NCBI GenBank assembly: GCA_036571765.1
Contig: BROE01000022.1
Location: 13,412,282 to 13,476,281, forward strand
Length of the DNA: 64,000 bases
Reading direction: 5' to 3'
Source: Plecoglossus altivelis
Lineage: Eukaryota; Chordata; Actinopteri; Osmeriformes; Plecoglossidae
The stretch's first letter is position 1. The number at the start of each line of letters is the position of its first letter. Below are positions 32,030 through 43,504 of this stretch, piece after piece. A program made the position numbers and the translations under genes. The notes beneath the pieces were generated by a model. The model had not been told where the DNA came from. It was given only the letters and a program-made list of their open reading frames with translations, and ran no database searches.

Positions 32030-33852
32030 TCTAACAATAATCAATTACAGCATTTTGTCAGGTGACCTATGAAAACATACTACAATGTTTTACATGACAG
32101 TAAAATGAAAACTCTGATAAATTGAAAGGTAAAAAAATATTTTGGAAAGGTAAAACAGGTATCTTATGCTTTGCATATTTGTGATAGGTATGTAATGCGG
32201 TATTTTTTGTAAAGCATTATTAGACGCTGAACTACTATAACCACATGTTTTGTAATCAAATGTATATTTTTATATAATTCTGTAATTTATCTACCTAGAC
32301 AATCTTTTGAGACCTACACACATACACACACACACACACAGATGCATGCATAAACACACACACACTGTCAAACTCATATACAACACTCATAGACACACAG
32401 CAATGTGCAATATTATTTTCACCAATACACTACTTCTAGTGCTTTAAATGTTGGACTACATTCAACCAGCCAACATCTTACAACTCCAGTACAACATAAG
32501 GTAATGTAAATTGAACATTTCAAATGTTTTTACTGTAATAATGCCCATATTGCAAAAATTACACTCATATAATTTTCATATTATGTTTTTAAGAAACTAC
32601 TTAATACATTCAAACCTTGTGGAATTAAAAATGCCATTACCAAATATCAAGCTCAGCACTTAAATCTTATTGGTGAATCCTTATGCTCTGACACTGTATT
32701 CCACTCAACCAGCCAACATCTGAAAACTCCATATTACTACCACATCAGGTAATTTAAATCACAAATCATTTCAAAAGTTTTTACTGTTACAATGCCCTTA
32801 TTGTAGACATTATAGTCATACATTTTCCATGTTACAATTTTCATCAACTACATCCAAACCTTGTAAAACGCTGCTGCCATACATTCATCAATGGTCTGGC
32901 AACATGAAAGCAACTTCAGTTAGAAGATACGTTGTTATACCAATTAAAATTACGCACCTATTTTGTCAACAATCAGTATGATAACAAACTATGCTGATAA
33001 ATAACATGTCTAAAACATCCTCATTGACTTTACTTATTCTTGATATTGTGGTAAATATTTGCATTATTGTTTAACTATAAATTTCACAATTCATTCATTA
33101 TATTATATTATCACAACAGCACAAAGACACAACAGCACCAAAACACCTAGCAATCTTAACACAAAATATTTTACAACATATTTGTTTCAACAGATGCCTA
33201 ATTACACAATAATTCACTTATACACTGTCTAAAATCAATCACATCTTTGTAAACACATGAAAAGTGAAACTTTAAAAATACATTTACTTAAATTTGTTTA
33301 TATATATGTTTGTCTGCCTTGTGTTTCCACACAGGCTAACCACAATGACATAACTCAATAAAAACTCTGGACCATCAGATACAACAACAGCAATTGAATG
33401 TACAGATTTTTCAAAAATGTGTGGCTTCCTGGAATTTCAGTAGAATTTTGATGAACCACGTGTGTCAAACCACTTTATTAAAGAACCCTAAAGTCCATAA
33501 CAGTTTGAAATCTCTGCTACACTTTTCCTTCCCTCATTTGCTTTTGACCCATCTCATGAGAATAGTAGTGCACTCACTAATGCACATTACAACATATGTT
33601 ACGTTATGTGTTATAATGTCATCATACAACATGTACAAAGATATGTGTCACCAATCTACCATGGAAAATATATTGTATTATCATTTCTCTGTTTTCCCCT
33701 TTGTTTTGTTCTTTTAAATGTCTGTATAATACACGTGCCACTTGTACTTTATATATAGAAACAATTACAAAAAGATTTAATATGTCCCATCTCCAAAGTC
33801 CTTTTCTATTCTACATTGAAATCATCATTACATTTTTACAGCATTTCTGTTG
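32030..33852. repeat. AT-rich intergenic region with diverged direct repeat and (CA)n
   Basis: A (CA)n run lies at about 32318-32341. Two diverged direct copies about 240 bp apart, 32440-32640 and 32680-32880, share AACCAGCCAACATCT, TTTTTACTGT and ATCCAAACCTTGT-type blocks. No gene recognised. Confidence 0.55.
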
Positions 33853-33862
33853 CATTAATTTA

Positions 33863-34281
33863 TCCATCCATTGTCTACTGCTAATCCCCAGGAGGGATTG
33901 CAGTGCCACTTGTTCCCATTTTGGGGTCACATGTGACTGGAGCCTAACCCTGTAGCTTTCGGGCCATAGGCGGGGTACACCCTGGACTAGGGCCAACAAG
34001 TCGCAGGGCAAACACAGATTCACAGACAACCATTCACTCACACATCCACTCTCTAGGGGCAATTTTCAATATGCTAATTAACCTGCATGTCCTTGGATGG
34101 TGGGAGGAAGCCGGAGTGCCTAGAGAGAAATCACGGTAACATGGAGAGGACATGCAGACTCCACCCAGAGGGATCATGTGATGTTGGATTTGGCCCAAGA
34201 AGCGAACCCGTGATCTCCTTCCTGGGAGGCAAGCGCTCTAACCGCACCATCACCGCTCTAACCACAACACCACCATGCACC
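33863..34281 (-). mobile_element. tRNA-headed SINE, full length, TSD
   Basis: Same family as 10808-11220. The head is near 34281 and the tail (ATCC repeats in plus orientation, TATCCATCCATTGTCTACTG) near 33863. Flanking duplication ATTAATTTA on both sides. Confidence 0.82.
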
Positions 34282-34411
34282 CATTAATTTAGCAATGGTA
34301 GTTACGTTTTTAATCCAATTTATCTTTGTTACTTTGCTATATACTTTGCTTAGAAAAATAATCTAAAATGGCCGCCGTTGCATGTGCCAGTGCTGCAGTC
34401 AGAAGTAAAAT

Positions 34412-35101
34412 TTGTACGAAACCTACCGCATAAATACAGGGAAAATGATTGTGGAAGATGAGTTTTTAAACTTTCTTTCTATTAAGATCAAAATCATGAA
34501 ACAGGATGAGATTGTTTTGATGGCTGTGGACCATTTTGGATCTGAATGGATTACAAACTCCACCAAACTGCTATTTGAACTGTGCCAAGGTATTACTCGC
34601 AAGCTTGTGGCTCATACTGGGCTGCAAAAAGATACAAAGAGTGTTAGGAATTGCCTTTGGCTTCTTAATGAAGCTGGTGAAAAGGATCCTCGGTTTGTTT
34701 CTCACCATCTTGATGAACTATCACCTGTGACTTTTAACAGCCTCAATGTTTCCTGTTTGCTTGGGAAGATTGAACAACTAGGTGCAGATATTACTGTCAT
34801 GAAACAAGTTGTGTCTTTGCAGACAAACACCTGTAACAATCTGCAGATTATTACCGCAGACATAAATCAACGTCTGGGTGCTATTGAACAGCCTAGACCA
34901 AATCTGGAGAGAGGGCCTATTTTCCAAACCAACAAGCCTGCAACAAGTCAGAGATCGTCTACTTCACAGATCTGTGAGAAGACTCAAGTTGGCATGGAGG
35001 GCCAGACCAGCGAGAAAGACTCAAGCCAGAAGGTGGAGAGTACTGCCTTGGGCTTGGATGGGTCCATCAGCGCTGCAGAGGGAAACCTCCATGTCAAGTG
35101 A
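34412..35101 (+). CDS. LINE ORF1-like protein (229 residues open frame)
   Basis: The longest intact frame in the repeat region. The start ATG is probably not original: a better-placed ATGGCCGCC at 34368 runs into a stop 22 codons on, so the true N-terminus is frameshifted. The protein has a helical middle (EQLGADITVMKQVVSLQTNT...), consistent with a coiled coil as in LINE ORF1 proteins, and a polar Ser/Thr/Lys-rich C-terminus. No zinc knuckle or RRM seen. It precedes the endonuclease and RT relics of the same element. Confidence 0.5.
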   Translation: MYETYRINTGKMIVEDEFLNFLSIKIKIMKQDEIVLMAVDHFGSEWITNSTKLLFELCQGITRKLVAHTGLQKDTKSVRNCLWLLNEAGEKDPRFVSHHLDELSPVTFNSLNVSCLLGKIEQLGADITVMKQVVSLQTNTCNNLQIITADINQRLGAIEQPRPNLERGPIFQTNKPATSQRSSTSQICEKTQVGMEGQTSEKDSSQKVESTALGLDGSISAAEGNLHVK

Positions 35102-37011
35102 AATGACGTGGCTGCTACTCTACCCTGGAACTTGGTCCAGGGCAAGAGGAGCAACAATCGTTGGAAACAGGTACCCGATAATGCTTCAGTTAAGGCTAAA
35201 CCTCGTTTGCATCCTCCCAAAGGTAAGAAAACTGGTGGCATTGTTGGGATGGGTACTGCTGGAGACATCCAAGTCATTAAGTCTAAGCTGGTGAGTGTAT
35301 TTACAACAAAATTCTCACCTGATTTAGACTCTGGGACTTTGTCTAGTTACATGAAAGATAAACTTGGGCGTGATGTAACTTGTTGACAGAAACTCGGCAA
35401 AGCCGGTTCAGTTCATTTAAAATAACTGCAGAATGCAAAGAAGTGGGTGAAATGTATAATCCAGAGCTGTGGCCTGAAGGGACTTTTGTGACTTTTTATG
35501 AAGCACGCAACCCTAAGTCTACAGGGGGGCAAGAAATATGACCCAATGATCAGTATTATTAGATTAGAGGTGGACTGGTGTATTGCAATTAACGTTATGC
35601 ATGATAAGAATGTTTTTATCATTTTAAATGTGTATACCCCATATGATTGTTATAAAAATGAAGATGAACATCGGAATAGATTGGCATTTCTATATACTTA
35701 TATTAAGGAATGTACATAAGCAAATATATTTGTGATGGGTGATTTTAATGCAGACATTTCTGATGACAAATCTCTCTTTGGTCAGGACTTGATGCAGTTC
35801 TGTCATGACAGTAAACTGGTTCTTTCCAGCATTACATTTTTGCCTGTAGATAATTATACTTACATCAGTGAAGCATGCCACACAACATCCTGACTGGATC
35901 ATGTAATCAACAACTGATGCTCATGATAGTCTGGAAACAGTTGAAATTATGTATTAGGGTTGACTACCACTGATCACTTACCTGTCTCTATGACGATAAA
36001 TGTTGATAACCTACCTGATTGCAGCAGATTAACAGAAGATGGCGTCAATGGGGTCAGAGTGAATTGGGTAAAATAATCTAAAGACGATGTCATGTTTTAT
36101 TGTGGGAGGACAGATGTTCTCTTAAGGGAAGTACAGCTACCCATGGATGCTATTTTATGTTCAAATATTAACTGTGATGATGACACTCATTGTAATGACC
36201 TATGTGAAATGTGCAATAGTATAGTGAGTGTTTTATATGAGGCCAGTAGACCCCTACACACTCACCCTAGAAAGGTCAAGAATACCAAGCCTGGGTGGAC
36301 AAAATATGTAGCTGCCCATCAAGAAGCTGCTAAGACAGCTCATAGAGCCTGGGTTATAGCTGGTAGACCCAGACAGGGGCCAGAATTAGAGCATAAGAAA
36401 TTTGCAAATGCTAGATACAAATATGCAGTGCGTTTTTTGAGAGGCATGAGCTAGCTTTAAGAACTCATTCTATGGCTGAAAACTTGCTTGGTAACAATGT
36501 TACCAAGCAAGAGTTCTGGAAAGAGATAAAAGCTACAAATAGGGCCAAAGCTGAACTGCCATGCCACAGTGAAGGGGTGTCTGGTGGAGACAATACAGCA
36601 GAGCAGTGGAGGCTGCATTAAGCAGTTTTATGTAATTGTGTTAAAAGTACATTTTACTCCCAGTGAGGTTTGTTATGTTATAAAGAAACTAGGTGATAAC
36701 AAAGCTAGTGGCAAGAATGACATCTCTGCGGAGCACCTTAAGTTAGCCAGCCCCAGGGTAGCAGCTCGATTGTACATCTGCCTCACAGGGCTGATGACAC
36801 ATAGCATACTGCCAGATACCATGTTGACAGTCACATTAGTGCCTGTCATTAAGGATAAGGCGGGTAAAATATGGAGTCTGGACAACTATAGACCCATCGC
36901 CTTAGCCAGCATTTTTTCTAGTTTCTAGAAAAGTTTCTGCTAGATAGACTAAGTGAGTTCATTTACACCACAGAAAATCAATTTGGTTTTAAGGCCAAGC
37001 ACAGTACATAC

Positions 37012-37283
37012 TGTTGGAGTATGTGATTTTACTCCGTTACGTGTTCACGCATTGAGAGTTGTAAGATGGATCACCAGGATTCAGTATAGTTAAGTTCAAT
37101 GAAGTTATTCCTAACAGTACTTTCTAATGCAGAATATTGGGTCGCTCCAAGGTTCTACAGACACGTGTGCGTCTTATGCTTGTGCACACGTGTGGCAAGA
37201 ACTGAACACATTCTTGGGAGACCCATTATATAGATAACATTATGAACTTATAATTAGGGAAAGAGGGTCCTCGGTATGGTGTA
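37012..37283 (-). mobile_element. ERV-type LTR, minus orientation, cut by assembly gap
   Basis: Begins TGTTGGAGTATG, the reverse complement of the LTR end at 38920 (CATACTCCAACA). Read on the minus strand it aligns through the GGATCCATCTTACAACTC-type block with the LTR at 38298-38920. It interrupts the LINE RT and runs into the Ns. Confidence 0.72.
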
Positions 37284-37318
37284 NNNNNNNNNNNNNNNNN
37301 NNNNNNNNNNNNNNNNNN
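37284..37318. other. Assembly gap (35 N)
   Basis: Run of N inside the LTR/LINE junction. True length and content unknown. Confidence 1.
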
Positions 37319-38297
37319 CCCAAGGCATTTGACAGGGTAAATCACCATAAGCTTTTTACTAAACTTAACCTTAGGGGTGTGCCTGGATGAATCATACGTA
37401 TCCTGGTTTAATGGTATGCCAAACAACATATACAAGTTAAGTGGGGAAATAGCCTACCCTCACCCTTCAGTGTAGGCTATGGAGTGTGGCAGGGGGGCTT
37501 TTTGTCTCCAGCCCTGTTCAACCTATTCATGGACAGCCTGTCAAACCAGTTGGGGAAGTGTAAGCCAGGTTGTCTGATAGGGAACACTTTGTTAAACCAT
37601 CCGATGTATGCAGATGATTTGGCTATTTTGTCCCCCAGCTCTGTTGGGATCCAGTAGCTGTTGGATATATGTTCTGAGTATGGGGTTGACTTTTATGTAA
37701 AGTACAATGCAAGATAGAGTGTTGTATTGATATGTTGGACCAAGGAGGATCAGAAACTTTTTTTCCAATGGTCTACCTGTCAGGGCAATCCCTCTGTGTA
37801 TCTTACTGTACAAAATATCTTGGGCATATCATCAATGACAGGTTGGAAGATGATGCAGATATATATAGGCAGAGACAAATGTTGTATGTTCAAGCAAACA
37901 TGTTAGTTCGGAAATTCCATCACTGCTCTGATGATATGAAAGTGACATTGTTTCATGCATACTGCATCCCTATGTATGCAGCCCCATTGTGGGTCAACTA
38001 CAAAAAGGAGACCATGCGCAAACCTCAGGTAGCATGTAATGACTGCCTGAGGATATTGCTAGAAAAGCCCAGGAGTAGCAGTGCAAGTAAGCTCTTGTGA
38101 TTCAGGGTTAAGCACTTTACAGGCCCCCTTTTGGAACCTAATGTTTAAGTTCATGTCCCGACTTGATGAGTCTCAAAATTGGATTATAATGATGCTCACA
38201 AGCCCTAGGTGCAATTCGGTTAGATATCAATAATTTCTGTGGAAACATTGATATGGTTGCCTGTTAAGACTCTCATGACTCAAAATATGTTTTTATG

Positions 38298-38920
38298 TGT
38301 TGAAGGATATAATGATTTACTTATGCTAACCTATATGATTTAACTTATGCTAACAATGAAGAATACAATTATTTACTTGTGACTAACACATGAGATTTGT
38401 GAGGCAGACAGACAGTACTTTTCCATCAGGCAAGAAATGTAACACACTGTGGAATCAAGAGAGAGTCAACAGTCCACACATAGTCAGCAGTATGATGTAT
38501 TCTACTGTCTTATCTTGGGATAGGGGACACTGTCTTCTTTGTGTGCAGAGTCAGATACAACAACACCTGGGAGAAAGATGCAACAAAGAAGATCCTCTCA
38601 ACGATTTGAGAAGATAAGACGGCCATCGAACCATGGGCGGACACCACCGAAAGCGGAGGAGCTCCTGTCCTAATTAAATGCATAATGTTATCTATATTAC
38701 TGTGGGTCTCCCAAGGAAAGTTGTCGTTCTTTGCTGTGCCAAGCATAAGACGCACGTAGCTGTGTGCTGTTAGCGACCTTGGAGCGACCCAGATATCTGT
38801 ATTAGAATTGTACTGTCAGGGAATAAACGTCATTAAACTTAACTATACTGAATCCTGGTGATCCATCTTACAACTCTTGAGGCGTGAACACATAACAGAG
38901 TAAAATCCCATACTCCAACA
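38298..38920 (+). mobile_element. Solo LTR of an endogenous retrovirus-like element
   Basis: Starts TGTTGAAGG and ends CTCCAACA (TG...CA with inverted ends). It has duplicated ACTTATGCTAAC motifs upstream and an AATAAA at about 38820. Flanks GTTTTTATG (38289-38297) and GTGTTTATG (38921-38929) agree at 8 of 9 positions, consistent with a target-site duplication in the LINE 3' region. No internal viral genes. Confidence 0.75.
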
Positions 38921-39010
38921 GTGTTTATGTATCTATTCCTTTTGTTATGTTGTTGGTCTTGTTGTTGGGTTTAGAGCCTGTAATAAAAGTTTATATATAT
39001 TAAAATCTTT

Positions 39011-40740
39011 ACCAAATACAATACTTGTAATCTTACACAACTGCATCTTGTCCATTATTTTAAAGCAAATCATTTGAAATGCTTTCTTTGTCAAGCACTC
39101 TTTCAATAGATTTTCCCTCAAAATAAGTAATATTGATTAAACATAATTGAGGTATTATTAGTAACCTATAATGTCAGTGTTCCAAGATATGAAAAAGAAA
39201 CTCTTAATCATGTCTTTATGTAGCCAGAATGTAATGAAATCTTCCCATATGTATCTAATACACAAATATTGTTTAGTGTCAATCCATGATAAATGCTTAG
39301 ACCATTGAAATCACACATTTATAAGATAAACAATTAGGTATTTGAGAACGAATCCACCATTGCTGCAGGAAGCTATATTTAGGATTCATTGAAAGAAGGA
39401 AACCTATTGTTATTTTTTGTATTATTAGGATGAATCCTAATAATAATTCTTTCCATATGTATTGTTTTTCATGAGGAACAAAAAGTTCTCAGTAACCTAT
39501 TATGTCCGCCATATTGGATCTTCTGTACAAGAGATTAAGGAAACATGTTTTTTCGCTAGTTCTCCTACAATTCTTATTTAATCATCCCCAGAATTGTCAG
39601 GTATCATTATCAGAGAAACCCTCACAAAAAATTATCAATTGGATTGTTAATATTCAACACTGTTTGTCTGGTACAGCCAATCAAGCTGCAAAGCCACCAA
39701 ATAGAAAGTTGGGTCATATCTCAGGAATCCGCCATGGCTGCCTGCAGCTATATTTATTATTATTCGTTATTATTCATCTTCTTCACCCATTGGAGTCTAT
39801 GGCAGCCCCATAGAACCATATCATAAAAAGTTGTGAAATTTGGCACTCTCTGTAAGGACAGTCCCTTCTTTATTCACATCAAGTGTCATATGTCTCATTG
39901 GAGCACACCAATGGGTCAAATTTTGACTTGTGTTTACACTCATAACCTTTCAACTGTGTGACCGATCAAGATGAGTTTGATACACTATATGGCATCAATT
40001 TCCGGCTATACAGATTTTCTGCCATTTGAAATTATCAAAGGAGTTTTGATATTCAAAACCATCCAATACAGCCAATCGAAATTGGCAGCAAACAAACGGA
40101 AGTTGGGTAATATCTCAATAATTCTTTGACAACTTTTCATACTAGCCTATGCGATGCAGCCGCCATTTTAAATTGATCATAAACCTTCTTTTCCCTACTC
40201 CTCCTACAAATGTTGTTTGCTCTTCACCAAATTTGGCAGACAATATCTTCAGACCAAGCCTCACATAAATTATCACATGGATTTTTGATTTTCAAAACCA
40301 TTGTTCCGGTACAGCGAATCAAAATCGGTAACAGAGCAACCAAACAGGAAGTTGTGTCATATCTCAGCAAATCTTTGGGCTGATAATGGACAGACTTGAC
40401 TTGACTTTAGCCTCTTGCTGCTACATAGGCTATTCTCTAGCTTTTGCTCATGTGACATAGCATGATTTTAGCCTACGTCAATATAAGACAAGGTGACACA
40501 ACCTCAACGTGTTGCAAACTTTACAAGCTGGTGGTGTGTCGAATCCGCTGGTATAACACCAGAACACCAGAAGGTTTCTCGTACGTTGCAGACAGTATGT
40601 CCCGCTCTCCAGTAAGTTTCTTGTGTGCACCAGAAAGTTTCTCGTTTGCTCGAGAATGCACACCAGATTTTAATTTTTTTCCCCATGTCCCTTTATGTGC
40701 TCTGTACTATGTATGTATTATATGTTTTAATGATGTATTG
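39011..40740. repeat. Intergenic region with diverged direct repeats
   Basis: Blocks near 39500-39730, 40030-40130 and 40140-40390 share CCTACAA.T, CTCACA.AAATTATCA, GTACAGC(C/G)AATC, and AAGTTG.GTCATATCTCA in the same order. They appear to be diverged units of one repeat. No gene recognised. Confidence 0.55.
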
Positions 40741-40749
40741 TCTACTATA

Positions 40750-41997
40750 TACACTCACCGGCCACTTTATTAGGTACACCATGCTAGTAACGGGTTGGAC
40801 CCCCTTTTGCCTTCAGAACTGCCTCAATTCTTCGTGGCATAGATACAACAAGGTGCTGGAAGTATTCCTCAGAGAGTTTGGTCCATATTGACATGATGGC
40901 ATCACACAGTTGGCGCAGATTTGTCGGCTGCACATCCATGATGCGAATCTCCCATTCCACCACATCCCAAAGATGCTCTATTGGATTGAGATCTGGTGAC
41001 TGTGGAGGCCATTTGAGTACAGTGAACTCATTGTCATGTTCAAGAAACCAGTCTGAGATGATTCCAGCTTTATGACATGGCGCATTATCCTGCTGAAAGT
41101 AGCCATCAGAAGTTGGGTACATTGTGGTCATAAAGGGATGGATATTGTCAGAAACAATGCTCAGGTAGGCCTTGGCATTTAAACGATGCCCAATCGGCAC
41201 TTAGGGGCCTAAAGTGTGCCAAGAAAACATCCCCCTCACCATTACACCACCACCACTAGCCTGAACCGTTGATACAATGCAGGATGGATCCATGCTTTCA
41301 TGTTGTTGACGCCAAGTTCTGACCCTACCATCCGAATGTCGCAGCAGAAATCGAGACTCATCAGACCAGGCAACCTTTTCCAATCTTTTATTGTCCAATT
41401 TTGATGAGCCTGTGTGAATTGTAGCCTCAGTTTCCTGTTGTAAACTGACAGGAGTAGCACTTGGTGTGGTCTTCTGCTGCTGTAGCTCATCTGCCTCAAA
41501 GTTTGACGTACTCTGGGCGTATCAGGATGGCTCTTCTGGCCTTACCTTATTTTTTTATTTTATTTTGTTATTTGTTATTTGATCACTGTTGCTTTTATCA
41601 GCTGCGAACTCAGTCTGGCCCATTCTCTCTCCTGCACCTCTTTGGATTCATACAAGGCTTTCGCCAACAAATACTGCCGCTGAACTGGATATTTTTCTTT
41701 TTTCGGCATTCTCTGTAACCTAGAGTGGTTGTGGTGAAAATCCCAGTAGATTCAGCAGTTTCTTGAAATAACTCAGATCCATCCGGCCCCTTCTAGCACC
41801 AAACGCCATGCCAGGTTCAAAGTCACTCAAATCATCTTTCTCCCCCATACTGATTCTCGGTTTGAACTGCAGGAGATTGTCTTGACCATGTCTACATGCC
41901 TAAATGCACTGAGTTGCCGCCATGTGTTTGGCTGATTAGAAATTAAGTGTTAACGAGCAGTTGGACGGGTGTACCTAATAAAGTGGCCAGTCAGTGT
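40750..41997 (-). mobile_element. Tc1/mariner-like transposon with both terminal repeats
   Basis: Ends CGGCCACTTTATTAGGTAC (40759-40777) and its inverse GTACCTAATAAAGTGGCC (41971-41988), flanked by TA. The minus strand encodes a broken transposase: SWSDESRFLLRH (first catalytic Asp), FQQDNAPCHKA (second) and PPQSPDLNPIEHLWD (last, Glu). The frame is split near 41200 and the N-terminal DNA-binding part is degraded (T-rich stretch 41545-41590). It could be mobilised only by a transposase supplied from elsewhere. Confidence 0.88.
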
Positions 41998-43186
41998 ATG
42001 TTGTAACATAGAGGTCTATATACAGCATGCAATTAAACCACAGGTCAGGTAACAAAGGATAATCACAGGCAACAGCAACCGTAAAATCATAATCCATCAT
42101 AAGGCCTTGCAAGCCCTGGACTTTTAGGAAAGTGTATGAAATCTCAAATCTTGTGTAGTGCTCTACAGTTTACTAAAGTAATCCTCCCAGAACTTCCCTC
42201 TTGACCACTGAAAACAAAAACCATGGCCAAAAATATATACATTCTAGAATATATTTTAGAAAACAGTTGCCTAATCATTAAAACGTGCTACAGCGCCGCA
42301 AGACTCTTGGGGTCGCAGGTCCTTGTCTTTTGCTTCCACTTCAACCCTATGCTTTCTACCTGCCTCACACACAGGTACACAGGTACTGTAAGATTAGGCT
42401 ACTGTAAGAAAGCTGGTGGGATCAGCCATTAAGAGGCAGACTAAGCCTGACTTTTACAGTTACAGTTTGAAGATGACAGTTGGTCTTTTATGAATACTGC
42501 ACAAAGTGTATATTTTGTACTCAAAGTGACCAATCTTTAAGTTGTTTGGAGGCTATTCTTGGCCTCAGATTGTTTGTCCTTATTTGGTTCTGTACAGTTT
42601 GTAAATAGTAGAACGTAGCAGTCAGAGGATTGTGTGTGCTGTGGGGTGGAATGTTTAGTTTTCCACAGTGGTGGGATTGAATACAATGTGAATAGACCTT
42701 ATAATATTTGTTAAATTATTATAGATTATTTTTGTGGTATACTGTCTATATACTGTGTCATTCGGGCATGCAAAATTCATTGCCATTCTGTGTTGTTTTA
42801 GTACCAACACAAATAAATCAAACAAAAGGAAAACGGTTATCGAGAGGTAATTGTGTTTTAACAAACACCCTGGGAGCAAACACAAAACATCAACTAGTTA
42901 TCTAGCCATATATTCATTTATCCCCTACTGTATTAAAAATGGACTGACAGCAAAGGCTACAAACTTTAGTAAACCGAGTTAATAACGCTGTTGGTCATGG
43001 ACAGGCTGAAGTAGGTGGTGACCAACTGCTCTCCCCCACACAAATTGGCTGTCCCAAATACTAAATAATAGCAAAAGAGCCCTCATTTTTACCGTAGGGA
43101 AATGTAAATTTTTTTATGTCTGTACACAACTGTTCGGAGACGGTTTTGCACAATTGGCCGGGATAGGCGTCAAAAATAAATGTGCA
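41998..43186. other. Intergenic, nothing recognised
   Basis: AT-rich, no gene or named repeat seen. The stretch 43118-43184 resembles 45939-46002. Confidence 0.4.
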
Positions 43187-43201
43187 GATGTCCATTTTTG
43201 A

Positions 43202-43353
43202 GCCCTGCGACTTGCTGGCCCCAGTCCAGGGTGTACCCTGCCTATGGCCCGAAAGCTACTGGGATAGGCTCCAGTCCACCCATGAACGACCAAAATGGGA
43301 ACAAGCGGCACTGCAATCCCTCCCAGGGATTAGCAGTAGACAATGGATGGATG
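43202..43353 (+). mobile_element. 5'-truncated SINE with 15-bp TSD
   Basis: Only the 3' part of the family (GCCCTGCGACTTGCTGGCCC ... TTAGCAGTAGACAATGGATGG). Flanked by GATGTCCATTTTTGA at 43187-43201 and 43354-43368. 5' truncation and TSD show target-primed integration. Confidence 0.88.
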
Positions 43354-43504
43354 GATGTCCATTTTTGACAACTGTACGTGTCAAATCTGGGTAGCGGAGA
43401 ATGATACAAGGTTTAATACTGTACCATGTTATTTGTAGTTTATTATGAGTAATGATGCAATCACAAGAATGATAACGAAGGCCTTCGTGAGAAAGTAGTG
43501 CTGA

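Larger units (their letters stand above)
34362..39010 (+). mobile_element. Long non-LTR retrotransposon (ORF1, endonuclease, RT), interrupted by two LTRs
   Basis: Sub-regions: ORF1-like frame 34412-35101 (229 codons), endonuclease relics 35498-35890 (FVMGDFNADISD), and reverse transcriptase 36640-38100 with DNKASGKNDISAEHLK, DNYRPIALASIF, ENQFGFKAKHSTY, KAFDRVNHHKLF, then MYADDLAIL (catalytic motif). After it come YLGHIINDRLEDD and LFHAYCIPMYAAPLW. The 3' end is near AATAAAAGTTTATATAT. Clade unresolved (Jockey-superfamily-like). Inactive because of frameshifts, LTR insertions and a 35-N gap. Confidence 0.8.
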
